From Topomyia yanbarensis (Eukaryota > Arthropoda > Insecta > Diptera > Culicidae), in the NCBI RefSeq assembly GCF_030247195.1, contig NC_080671.1, positions 62,533,589 to 62,597,588 on the forward strand: a stretch of 64,000 nucleotides of DNA, written 5' to 3'. A program made the translations under genes and the position numbers. How positions within the stretch are numbered: position 1 is the first letter of the stretch; every line of letters starts with the position of its first letter. This document shows positions 10,645-21,640 of this stretch, piece by piece. The notes beneath the pieces were generated by a model. It did not search any database. It was not told the origin of the DNA and saw only the letters and a program-made list of their open reading frames with translations.

Positions 10645-11585
10645 CTGTAAACGACTTTGGGGAGACTTGACCAGGTTTTTAGCTAAACCTGCATAACTCT
10701 CTAAACAGTTTTCAATCGTTCAAATCTCATTGAGATAAGATGTAGAAAGGTAATGTGCGTGTTCATGATTTTTTTTGCAGAATTTTTAAATTATTTTTGC
10801 AAAAGATATAAAAGTTTTTCTGTGAACGTTTTCTTTGGTCAACTGCGGGGAGACTTGACCAAGGCCTGGGGAAACTTGCCCAAGAAAGAATTGAAATACC
10901 AGGACAAAAAATAAAGACATAAAACATACTGTAATCCTTTTTTTCCATATTGTCCAAATCCTTAGGTAACAGTAAAAAATATAAAAGTGTTGCGTTTAAA
11001 AAATATCGATTTTTAAATGTATTTCCTTTTAAGAATTATCTGTACTGCTTACATTGCATGTTCACACGTTACGAAATTATCCATATTACTGCTAACTTTG
11101 ACTACTAATACTAGAATATATAGACTGGCATTTTAGAAGGGATTTTTGTGTGACGTGATTAACATTAGCAGTAGATACCACAGCGTAGTAAATATCAGAA
11201 ATTTGGTATCCTTCTTCAGATTATTGTCACTTGGTCTAGTCTCCCCAACATTGGTTCTTACGTTCAATGTCGTGCAAATTTTAGTAATAATAATTCCAAT
11301 GTTCCGATTAATGTAAAATCATTTCACTATAAGGAATAAGATGTGATATAAGTACTTTGAATGTAATTATTAGTCGAGTAGATATGTCTATACAAAGTTT
11401 GAAAAAAAAATACATAATTTAACTTAAATTTATTAATTACGGAATATTTTCTATAAGGAAAGGTATTTTTCATTCCAAACTTTTAAAATTACAAAGCATG
11501 AATTTTTTTTGGAACCTAATAGAATTCGTCATAGCTAATAATAGAATTCTGCGCTTGGTCAAGTCTCCCATGTTCCCCTACTCAC
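10645..11585. mobile_element. Inverted-repeat MITE with GGGGAGACTTGACC ends
   Basis: GGGGAGACTTGACCA at 10659-10673 is complementary to TGGTCAAGTCTCCC at 11556-11569. Internal copies occur at 10845-10860 (plus) and about 11230-11250 (minus, TTGGTCTAGTCTCCCC). The right end continues ATGTTCCCCTAC, typical of a widespread mosquito MITE of this type (family recollection). No coding capacity. Exact ends and target duplication are not resolved. Confidence 0.5.
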
Positions 11586-11730
11586 TTAACTCAGCTAGGA
11601 AATTTCCGGAACGAGTAAACAATTGATTTCGAAACGGCAAAGTAAATTTTGGTTGCTGAATTTCAGCGAAATAGTTTCAGCAACCATTGAGAACTCAATA
11701 AAAATACATTAAGTGTTGATTATTTTCGAC

Positions 11731-13140
11731 CGTGTTCCTCATCAGCTTGCTGTGGAAAAGCTAAGGCGGACTGGACTGCCTGACTGGCTGACTAATTGGA
11801 TCTTCTCGTACCTTGCGAACCATAGCACCTCGGTGCAACTTGGAACCAAGGATGCAAAATGCCTACCTTTTCTGCGGCTGTAATTTTTCTGCCTACATTC
11901 TCATTTCTCTCTCGATGCTGCTGTCATTCGCTAGTGCAGGACGCCCAGCGCTGTACGGCTGCCTGTGTGCAAAGCAGTAACATGACAAAAAACTACTGTC
12001 CTCAGTACAGCCACCAGAGGCGAGCGGTACAGCTTCTCTTTCCTTATTTTACATTTTTTAATATTTTCAATCTTTTTAATATTTTTATTCAAAAATGACG
12101 GCAATGAATGCGGCTCATTTACGCCACGGCCGGCATCAACGCTTTCGTGTGCGGGCCTCTCCCTTTGACTATGCAGAGAAAAATGTACAAAGCGAGAGAA
12201 CAAACTTTACTACGCCACACTCTCACCGAGCAGTCGGAGTACAGCAGCAAAACAAAAATGTATTCTACTGCTGTACGGGAAAATGTACTCGGTTTGGCTA
12301 CCGTTCTGTCAAGAGCTGTAGTGATGCGTCGCTGTATCGGGCTGTACGGCTTGTGCAAATGTAATTATACCGAAAAAAATGTAGTTTATCGGTACCGTTG
12401 GCATCCCTGCTTGGAACTACACTTTCGGATCCTTTCCACATTTCATCTGGCGTTCCTCAAGGGAGTCATCTCGGACCTCCTCTATTTGTGCTCTTTGTGA
12501 ACAACCTCTGCAGTGAATTATCGTCTCCTAAAGTCATGTATGCTGATGATCTGAAAATTTACCGTGTCATAACAACTATGGAAGACTGTTGTGCATTGCA
12601 AAAGGACGTCGATAGGATCATTGACTGAAGTGACAGAAACGGAATGAGTGTGAATATTCAAAAATGCAGCACAACCACTTTTACACAAGTTGGACTCATC
12701 AAACGCAACACTATGCATTACACTGGTACGCAGTATTCTAGAATATGGCGTTACTATTTGGGCTCCGTATTACACCACACACGTTAATCGTATCGAACGG
12801 GTACAGAAGAACTTTATCAGGTTTGCACTTCGTCGGTTACCCTGGCAAAATGGTTTCCAGCTTCCTCCATATGAAGATCGCTGTACCTTCATCAATCTAC
12901 CTACGTCGCGAAACAGACGGATCTTTCTACAGCGACTTTTCATTTTCGACCTTCTGACAGACAACGTAAACTCTCCTGCGCTTCTAACAAAACTTGACCT
13001 CAAAGTTCCTGGAAGATCTTTCCGAAGAATTGATTTTTTTTCCACGCTCAACACATTGCAACTCTTCAACAGTGTCTATCATTTGTGTGATTTTAATATT
13101 AGTAACGAACCGTTCAAATTAAAATAGGTTTGAGTTAGTG
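11731..13140 (+). pseudogene. Jockey/CR1-like LINE RT fragment, split by a hAT MITE
   Basis: The first segment (11731-11846) encodes an RT block with FDRVPHQL and LPDWLTNW. After the inserted MITE, coding resumes in register at 12418 with SGVPQGSHLGPPLF and the catalytic box MYADDLKIY (about 12536-12562). An internal stop is at about 12626, and a deletion follows. A long open C-terminal stretch (12690-13127) has LVRSILEYGVTIWAP, RIERVQKNFIRFALR and LFIFDLLTDN, the RT thumb/C-terminal region of non-LTR elements without RNase H. The 5' side is truncated at about 11731, just before the usual FSKAFD motif. It is the same family type as the copy at 28.3-32.3 kb. It lies inside the hAT element. Confidence 0.8.
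11847..12409. mobile_element. 563-bp hAT MITE inserted in the LINE
   Basis: Flanked by the perfect 8-bp duplication CTTGGAAC (11839-11846 and 12410-12417). Removing the insert and one duplication copy restores the RT reading frame across the junction. Ends are CAAGGATGC and, on the other side, the complement of CAGGGATGCC, matching the hAT CAGGG-type terminus. Subterminal GCTGTACGG motifs recur (about 11949, 12272 and 12341), with inverted forms near 12005 and 12025; such repeats are typical transposase-binding sites. The open frames inside (up to 130 codons) have no recognisable domain. Confidence 0.85.
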
Positions 13141-14160
13141 TGCGATGTAACTTTTTTTTAATCGACGACAATACAAGTGTTGAAGTTCGACAAAAAATAC
13201 TATAAACTGCGATTGGTTCTTCGATCCCGCTTTTCTCGTTGTTTCAACTATTCGCTAGTATTACTTTAAATTTTTAAGCATCAGCAACACTAAATTTCCA
13301 ATTGAACCTACAAAAAAAATTTAATATCTTAATTGTTTATTAGATTTTTAAATCTCCATTTTTTTAAATTTTTGGGTTCTAAATTTTGAACCTTTTAAAT
13401 TTTTAAATCCTCAGATTTTAATATTTTTTTAAATTTTAAATAACTTTTTTTTAATTTCATAGTTTTTAGATTTTTAAAGTATTTAATTTCTCAAATTTTA
13501 AATCATTTAACTTGAAGTTTTGAAGCATTTTGATTTTTAAATTCGTGAGTTCCTGAGTTAGATTATTTTTATTTCGATTATAGACGTTTTAGCCTTAGGG
13601 TCATTTGTCTCCTTTTTCAGGATAGAAAAATCACTTTAGAAAACACTCTAACTCTATGTGCGAGATTGATAATTGAATCCAAGTGAGCTGCGAACGAGGC
13701 AAACGATTTATTATCTACGCTATGCCCGCCCCTTTGAATTTGATTGACGCATCCTTAAATTTTTGTGCTTTTTGGTCATTTTTTCAGTTCAGGTTTTTTT
13801 AAATTTTTCGATGCTTTTATTTTTTAATCTTATTTGTTTTTTTTATTTGTGGAATTTATTAGGTTTTAATTGTGATTTTTTTATTATTTTATTAAAAAAA
13901 TATATTTCCAATTCATGATTTTTTAAAATGTTCCTTTTTGAAAATATCTGGTGCGCAGATACGTCTGATCGGATTTCCGCAGCTCCTTTAGTTCATTGAG
14001 AAAGTAAATTTTTTCCACATTCAGCGGCGAGTGTGGAAAAAGTTTTCAGTTAAACATTTGAAAATTGAAAAATAAAAGTTATTCATACATAATGATAATA
14101 GATTGTAAAAAAGCTTAAAAAGCCCTTAATGGTAGAAAAAATACAAAAATAGGGCTTTTA
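13141..14160. other. Low-complexity AT-rich filler in the hAT element
   Basis: Long runs of T and TTTAAA-like words, especially 13310-13560 and 13790-13930. No gene; mutational simple sequence. Confidence 0.5.
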
Positions 14161-14243
14161 TTGCTTGCGGATTTTTGCGGATTTTTACGTCAGCCAATGA
14201 TTTAAAATTTGCGGATTTCCCAAAATAAATAATGGCAACGCTG

Positions 14244-15948
14244 CGCTCAGTTCACTGTTGAACGGCTGGCGAAGCAGATCACTGCGCTGTGTTTTTTACA
14301 GCCAGTGTAGCTGAGTTAGAAGTCCGTTACACTGGCTGTGGAGGGACGCTACCCTGTGTTGTCCAACAGGCGACCGCCCCAACTGCTTCCTAAATGCTGC
14401 TGTAATGTTGCCAGTAAATTTTTGGTTTAACAAGCACATGTATTTGCTATTTGCGCTTGAAATTAAGTAATATAGTGGTAGTAATATGCTTCCCATTTTG
14501 GTTTAAACGCAAGGACAGTTTATAAAACAGGATTTGATTAATTAGTTTAGCTCATCTAAGCAATTTTATCAATTCTGTAATTTAAAAGGAATTTTACGGA
14601 ACTTGGTGAATTTGGCCCCACTTGCAACTGGTATAATCAACCTGCACAAAGTGTTGCATAACGCAGGGCTGTTTTTTGGAAAAAAATGTGTTATTCAGCC
14701 CTTCGCTATGCAAAATCACGATATTATGACAGATGGGCTAAGCGCGGCCGTTCCTTTCAATCGGGAAAGGCCGCGTGGAATTTTGGTGAAATGCGCTAAT
14801 AGTGTCGTGGTGGTACTAGTTGTCTCTTTCGCTCTACCCATCATCATCAGCGTTGACTCATTTTGCATTGTACGCTTGGGTTCAATGTTTGGGGCGAATG
14901 TGTTGGTAGGTAGGGGAACTGGCGGTAAAAAGAACACGTTATGCAAAGTCATTATTTTCTAACTAATAAGTGAATGAGATATTACAATCACCTTATGTTG
15001 CTTGTTAGACATGTTTTGTACATATCTGGTAAAAATACTTCGTCATAAACACATTTTTTCAAACATGATTCTTGATTTCTAAACATGTCCAAAAATGAGA
15101 CATGTTAGCGAGTGAGTAAAATGAACATGTGGCGGTGGTAAAATGAACAGCTTCTGGTGACCTGCAAAATGTCCTGTATGTATGCAATGCGCAGCGTTGG
15201 AAAGCATTTTCCGATCAATGCTAATATCCCAACAAATCATGAGCTTTGCACACAGGGCATTTTGCAGAAAAAAAATTGTCACGGAAGAATTGAATTTTCA
15301 TGACGTAATATTAACCATTTTACAATCCTGTGGCATCGAAACACATCTACAAACTTGGGGTTATCCATGGGTGTTTGAACTTTTAGGATCTGTTTGAGAG
15401 CAACTAGAAAGCATGGTCTATACATGAGATGTGATTATATTGTCTAAAATTTGATTTTTCTTCACCGGTCCGAGTGTTTTTTTTTTCCCGCACTCTAAGT
15501 ACTAAGAAAATAAATATTTTACATAAGGTAGTATAGTCCTACGTCTACAGTTCGTGCAACCCCATAGGGCTGCCCCTTGTAGTTTTTCATTTCAATTTCC
15601 ACCCCATTTCGTGGTATTTTTCAAAACCCGATATTTAAACTTTCACTCTTCCAAATAATTGCACTTTTCCAAAAATATCGAAATTCCATTTTATACCGTT
15701 TCTGGACCATTCTTTCAACTTTAAGAATCATTTGTTTTTTTTGAATCGGAAAATTTGCAAAGTTATAGTAATTCTGATGAAAAAAGTCAATGCCGCGATT
15801 TTTTCACTTTTTTGTTAAAGCCAATTTATGTATCATTGATTCAATAAATTCCATACTTTCACAGCTGTTTTTGCAATTCAAAAACGAAGAAAATTATATG
15901 TTGTACATTTCTTTTGTTTGCATTTTTACATGCGAAAATTGCGATCAA
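14244..15948. other. Unassigned DNA right of the hAT element
   Basis: Begins with the second CGCTCAGT copy. A perfect 12-bp hairpin, ACAGCCAGTGTA / TACACTGGCTGT, lies at 14298-14309 and 14328-14339. A 119-codon open frame at 14603-14962 (plus) has no recognised domain and is probably fortuitous. No other feature recognised. Confidence 0.35.
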
Positions 15949-15983
15949 ACGCGTGGGGTACGTTTGTACCCCAGTGCAACGTT
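15949..15983. repeat. Inverted copy of the TTAA-type terminal repeat
   Basis: ACGCGTGGGGTACGTTTGTA followed by CCCCAGTGCAACG and CTAGGGTTAC is the complement of the end at 9512, with the expected TTAA changed to TTAC. If paired with 9512, it closes a 6.5-kb element around the hAT insertion. Confidence 0.5.
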
Positions 15984-17551
15984 CTAGGGTTACTTAGGAA
16001 TTTTCTTTAGCAGTGTGTACAGTCCATAAGTTAGGATATAAAAAAAACTTCTAAAAATGCAAGTCATTAGGTATTCTTCCCACATACTATCATTCGAGTT
16101 AGCCCATTCTCAGTACGTAATTAGTTGGTGGTTCACCCAATGACTGGGAAAATCCCCAATGCACGTGCCACGGTTGGTCGATACATTGATCCCGGGGTAA
16201 GCAACTTCTACACGTGTACTGTTGCCCGAGCAGACAAAGTACCTCGCATGCTTCAGTAATGATAATGAATATATATCTGTCACAGTTAATTATGCATAGA
16301 TTGCCTGCGATGGTCGAATGGTAGGTTCAAAATTCAACAATAGGATGTGAGCGAATCAGTCGAAATTTATATTTATGTTTCCGGGATCCGCTTCAACTCG
16401 AATTCCCGCTGGCTACGTGGCTCTATCCGTCTCGTTTCCTTCCGCAATATAGTGGTGCGAACCTCGAGGCTTTGGGTAGGATTAAGAGCCCCGAATACTG
16501 TGGCAAGTCTATCGGGCAGTGTGTTACAACAGTCTCCCGGAACAGCAGCAGCGCAGCGATTGCCCGTGTGATAGTGGGGATGTGTGAAAGTGTAGCTGAA
16601 TACACATGTTCGCTGGACGCGTGTGAAATTTCATATCACGACATGTTGACATCGATGACCACAGGGAGAGCCAAACCAAACCATGCATCGCCATATTGAA
16701 GCACTACGATAGCGGGTCGGTTGGTGGTGTACTCCAGCGGACGGCGGGGTCGGTAACGATATGATTAAAGGGGACAGTAAATAATTGTGACGGCTACCAG
16801 AATTGGTAACCTTACTGATATTGCACCCACACGCTCGGTGAGAGTTGGGAATGGTGAACGGTGCTTGGATGCGTAACTTTTTCGTCAAGAGTACTGTAAA
16901 CCAGGCAGCAAAATTCTAATATTTTCTAGATCAATTTCGGATTTGACCAACATACTTTCAAAATAGATTTTACACTTTATTTGGGATTCTGTGTTGCATA
17001 CTAAAGTAGGAACAGTGCAGTGGCAGAAGTTCCTGTTGAATTCCTTAAAACATTAAACAATATTATTACAACTTCGGCGTAATTTCACGAACTAATTGTT
17101 TCAATCGGAAAAAAAATTAAAATATCTTGTAAATGATTGCATTTTATGGCGATTTTTAGATGGAGCATTTTGATTTGACATGTCTTTAAAAATAGGTTCT
17201 ACAAGAATATTACATTTTTGTCTGACAAAAAGTATACCAACTTGAAAAATTGTGTCAGGATCGATCATGGTGTAAATGGGCGGTAGGTGGTAGATTAATG
17301 TCCGTGTTACAGAGGCTTAAAATGTCGAGACTATTGCAAGGCCGGAATAGTCCTTCCTTAAAAGACCTTCCCTATTGCAAGGCGTTAACTCCACCCCGTA
17401 AAATATCTTGAAGAGGACTAGCACCAGACAAAGATTAAGTGCTGTGCGGCGGTTGCACCACTTCTGCCGGTAGCTGATAGTTTTGATTAGTCGAAATCGA
17501 CTCTGGCAATCGACCTCGATCCGTTGAAATTTTAGCGTGAAGGTGAGATAA
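15984..17551. other. Unassigned, moderately GC-rich in 16340-16880
   Basis: Short ORFs only (60-85 codons), with no recognised product or repeat. Confidence 0.35.
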
Positions 17552-17791
17552 CACACTTATTTTTTTCTGCCGAATCTCAGCATGTTTCGCATCTTTTGCC
17601 GAAATCTGAACAGCTGAAATCTCAGTAAACAATTTTTTTGCTGAAATCTCAGTAAAAGTGACGTTTCATAGCTGAGACTTGGAAAATATTTAACTGAAAG
17701 TCAGCAAACAAATCTCACTTTACTGAGATATCAGTTTCTAAATTTACTGACAACACGGTTGTTGGGAAATTGCCGAACCGAATTGAGTGTG
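17552..17791. mobile_element. MITE copy 1 (CACACTTAATTT/GAGTGTG family)
   Basis: Imperfect TIRs CACACTTATTTTTTTCTGC and the complement of CACACTCAATTCGG. The interior is rich in TCTCAG words and ends GTTGGGAAATTGCCGAACC. The same element recurs at 19608-19828 in the same orientation. Flanks are AA/AA here. Non-coding. Confidence 0.7.
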
Positions 17792-17829
17792 AACGGTCCA
17801 CGGTTATCTTTAAAATTTTCGGTTCTGTA

Positions 17830-18295
17830 CGGTACAATGCCCCGTCTAGCACAATAAGCCCCCATGTGTCGTCAGGGTTTGTGCTACAATCATGCCTTTA
17901 TCGGCGGCCACGTTAAAGCCGACTGATACCGCCCATCGACCCACTGCTCTTACGGCCGACTTGAAGTTTTCGACGTGTTCGGTTCAAGGTATTTCTCGTC
18001 ACTATCAGCACGATGTCATCGGCGTAGACGGAAACGTACATTTCTCTCATCAGACTGCTGACGAGCAGAAAATTCATTACTACCAGAAACAGTGTTACGG
18101 CGAGAGCAGCACAACTCCCTATTTCCCACCCGGAAGACACGATACGAGTTACCCATCATTTCCTCAAAACTGTCGTTGATCTAACAATTTATACTCTTTC
18201 AATAGCCGCATGAACAGAGTGTCGATCATTAGCTCTAGCGTTCTAGCAAAGCAGAAGAGCATACTAATGGGGCGGAAATCTTCATACGTCATAAT
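17830..18295 (-). pseudogene. R1-like LINE reverse transcriptase fragment
   Basis: Read antisense, 18295-18170 gives YEDFRPISMLFCFARTLELM, the RT finger motif equivalent to YRPISLL...K.LE. After an internal deletion, 18045-17960 gives the catalytic segment VSVYADDIVLIV. After a frameshift, 17950-17850 gives VRAVGRWAVSVGFNVAADK, the block downstream of the active site in R1/jockey-type RTs. The fragment has stops and frameshifts, so it is a relic. It sits between two copies of one MITE, with no sign of a 5' or 3' element end. Confidence 0.7.
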
Positions 18296-19607
18296 TCCCT
18301 AGCTTCGCTGCTCCAAAAGCTATTACTATTGAATAATATCGAGAATGTCGATCTATAACCAACATTATCCGATCCACAAGACTTGCCGTTTGTCGAATTG
18401 AGGGGATGGTTGTATATTTGGCTGATTCGATACTGGTTGTATACTTGGCCTTGTTCGAATCGAACGGGTGCACTGTCAACCCGTTACTTGATTGGCAGGA
18501 ACGAAGGCGGGAGGATGGCATCTGCAGACAGGAACGCAAAGTGCGTGTCCTTCTCATTGTCGATGATCGTGAGATAGATCGTCGTGTACTCTACCAGCTG
18601 GTTGAAATCGATTTATCCCGCAAGCAGGAACAAAAAAAAACGATCGTCTCGATCCGATATATGGTGATACCGGACACTGAACACATTTATAGTTTTTGAA
18701 AATGATCTCAAACGTACCGAATTATTATCGGATGCAGACAAAATAGTGTTTTTGTATTACGAAGACTGCATAGCCAAGCACGTAACCTTAAGATACAGTC
18801 AACTTCCGCCAAAAGTCGTCCATAAGATGCAACAGGTTCCTTTGCTTTGCAAAGTCCGACTCAGAGAAGGGTCGCTGTTCCCCGAGCTTGAAAGTGAGTG
18901 AGGAACCGTCCATTGGGTTGATGGTTGTTTGTGGTTAGTCAATTACGGAGACGATAGCACTCGGTCAGTTTGAATTCACACGTGCAAGTGCAGCTATTCA
19001 AACCATTGCGCGAGATGGAGACGGTTGGTTATTTACGGTTTCGTAATTTTTGGTTTAATGGAGGCGCCTTGCCGTTCAACTTCTTCGGAGTATGCACTCC
19101 AGATATCGGTGGACAAAAATCGATTTCGTATTTTGTTTGATAAAAAATCGAGTAGTCTTTGTACTAATGACACATGAGACACGCGTATCGTCACCGTTGA
19201 AAATCGGGGGTTAACGTGAACCGAGCGAAATTTTGGGTAAAAATGCAGAACTTGTGTTGAAATCAACCATCAGCTCCGAGTGATTGAACCTTTTTGACAG
19301 GACTTAGCGATCGTCTGACTATATTTTCTTCACTAACGAGAAAATTGTTTAAAACGTCCTTTGTGCATGAAGGGTACAAAACATGTAACTACATTAGGGT
19401 ATTTGCGTTTCGACTTTTTCTCATCAGAATTTGACACTAAGTTATTGACATAACTAAGCTAGCGTCGGATTGCCGACCTGGTTCAAACCCGGCTATCCAA
19501 AGCTCGATAAGTCCAAACAGATGACACGAGGCGACTTAGTTCACTAGGTAGATGTTTGAAATGAAAGTGGTTACAGATAGCCTTCTATACAACGTATAGA
19601 GTACATA
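18296..19607. other. Unassigned DNA between MITE copies
   Basis: No gene recognised. A segment at 19395-19500 (GCGTTTCGACTTTTTCTCAT, CAGAATTTGACACTAA) has a diverged relative at 45410-45480, implying another dispersed repeat. Confidence 0.35.
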
Positions 19608-19828
19608 CACACTTAATTTTTTCTGCCGAATCTTAGCTTTTTTCGCATGTTTTGCCGAAATATCAACAGCTGAGATCTCAGCAAACATTTTTTTTTGCTG
19701 AGATCTCAGTAAAAGTGACGTTTCATAGCTGAGACTCAAAAACTATTTTTTTATCTTTACTGAGAAATCAGATTCTAAATTTTCTGACTACACGGCTGTT
19801 GGGAAATTGCCGAACCAAATTGAGTGTG
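19608..19828. mobile_element. MITE copy 2, TA target duplication
   Basis: Same family as 17552-17791. CACACTTAATTTTTTCTGCC on the left, CCAAATTGAGTGTG on the right, flanked by TA on both sides (19606-19607, 19829-19830). The interior contains the perfect palindrome GCTGAGATCTCAGC and a second CTGAGATCTCAG. TA duplications suggest a Tc1/mariner-type helper, by inference. Confidence 0.7.
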
Positions 19829-20136
19829 TATAATAACCCTCGATATGACGTACATATTTTCAAATGTATTTTTCGGGTCTTGATTTCTTTTCAATTATGC
19901 AAGTATTCCATATTTTAATAATTCAGTAAGTTACACACAATCGTAAAGCATACTAACTGGGCTTTTAATGAGCATGTTTGCGATTGGCCATCTAATTGAA
20001 GGCTTCGAGATCGATTTTTTTTTCAATTTCATCTGCATATGGTCGTATTTTATTAAAACCAATTATTTATCTCAATAAATAATACAAGATCTGTAAAATG
20101 AAGTAATGTAAATAATATTATTAATATTGGTGTCAC
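19829..20136. other. Unassigned AT-rich DNA
   Basis: No feature recognised. Confidence 0.35.
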
Positions 20137-21410
20137 TATTGCACAGTGGTCCGAATCCACAATTTATGAAGACAAAATTGTTTGTAGCTAAACCTTATAT
20201 TTGAGAGCTACGATGTCTTCAGGACAAATAATCAGTATCAAATCCATCTCCAGATGTAGATGGTATTAGGGTGGCTCTTATTGTTAGTGTGTTTCAAAAA
20301 TTATATTCTGAATGTGGGGAGATAGACTATTGCAGTCTTCAGCAATATTGTAGAGAAACTTATGCCAACTTTGCCGAAGACGTCATAGTTGTATCTCAAA
20401 AGGTTTTTATTTTATAGCTATTTTAATTGAACAACTGAACGAAAATAAATTATTCTTCTTGCATTTCAAATAGAATACTTTCAGGCAAGTTTAGAAAAAA
20501 AAAATGGCGAAGGTGATGTTTCTAAAAAAAAAATTAAATCGGGTTTGAAAATTGTGATTTTACTACTGAAAATGCTCTATGTTAGAGTCAAAATTTCTCA
20601 AACGAACCACCCAATTTAGGTGATATCGCAAATTCAATAGAGGATCCAACTTTTTGGTAGTATATGGCATTGTAAAACCAAATCTAGATGGCTACTGCAA
20701 AAAAAATTATTGGCCGTAATATCACAGACTAACAGACATAACAATATGAGGAAATTCCTTAAAAAAGTATCGATGCGCGAATTGTACTAGAACACTAGCG
20801 CCACCATTTATACACGGTCTCAACCACTCATTTGCAAAAGGGCTCAGGCTCGATATAATTTTTCACTATTTGTCTATCCCCCGTATACTTGCGCATATAT
20901 CAGTGGCGCCATAACCTCAAATGCGGCCACAGTCCCAATTAAAAATATATTCAAAATGACCGTTAAAGCGGACGAAGAATTGTTTTCGAGTGTTATTTCT
21001 GTTAATCTGTAATAATATTGACATTTGAAGTTTTTAGCCCTTTTATTTTTTAAAAAGTTACTACGGGCGACCTAATTGACCGATTTTAACGTACTAATCA
21101 GCAATAAAATTGTCGTAAGACACAGAATATTCGAGATTTTTTTCCGATCGGAATAATTTCTATTTTGTATATATTTTTTTTTTTTTCAATTGTTTATGAA
21201 AAAGTGATATAAAAAAGCGTTCTGCGCCTCTTTTTTGTTCGAAGAAAATACCACATATGCTACTTTTAAAAATACTGTCGCGAAAAAATAGCTTGCCATT
21301 TGTAATCAAATTATTCCATGTCGAACGTCGCTGCGCACGGATTTAGAACAACGGATTGAAGACATAACCAGCTTGCGTTGCGGCGACATGTCTGTTGCAG
21401 ATTTTGTAGT

Positions 21411-21640
21411 TTTACATTTCTTATAAAAGAAATGTATAGAATTCGCTCAAACTTTCAAGATTTTTTCCGAGGCCCGGAGGGCCGAGTCTTATATACCAAT
21501 CGACTCAGCTCGACGATTTGGGACAATGTCTGTGTGTGTGTGTGTGTGTCTGTGTGTGTGTGTGTATGTAACGGACAAATTCTCATTCGTGTTTCTCAGC
21601 AATGGCTGAACCGATCTTATCCAAACCAATTTTAAATCAA
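21411..21640 (+). repeat. GGCCCGGAGGGCC/TG-repeat module
   Basis: Starts with a perfect 10-bp hairpin, TACATTTCTT-ATAA-AAGAAATGTA (21412-21437). It continues with GAGGCCCGGAGGGCCGAG (about 21469), ATATACCAATCGACTCAGCT, a (TG)n run (21531-21567) and TTTCTCAGCAATGGCTGAAC (about 21590). The order of modules matches the left end of the element at 6079, but the hairpin sequence differs, so it is a related family. Confidence 0.6.

Larger units (their letters stand above)
10423..14243. mobile_element. hAT element, 3821 bp, with perfect TIRs and 8-bp TSD
   Basis: Perfect 12-bp TIRs CAGCGTTGCCAT (10423-10434) and ATGGCAACGCTG (14232-14243) are flanked by the perfect 8-bp duplication CGCTCAGT (10415-10422 and 14244-14251). 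CAG-starting termini plus an 8-bp duplication are the hAT hallmark. Subterminal GCGGATTTTT motifs recur five times on the left (10439-10540) and three times on the right (14167-14219), all on the same strand. No hAT transposase (dimerisation or BED domain) ORF survives. The interior is filled by a GGGGAGACTTGACC inverted-repeat element (10645-11585), a LINE fragment and low-complexity AT sequence (13140-14160). Confidence 0.85.

Noticed and set aside
14603..14962. 119-codon plus-strand open frame with a hydrophobic segment
   Set aside because: Overlapped by a comparable minus-strand frame; no family match and no gene context.
19455..19500. Second tRNA-like SINE from a GGTTCAAACCC B-box-like word
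   Set aside because: No A-box at the right distance and no tRNA-like fold; kept only as part of a dispersed repeat.
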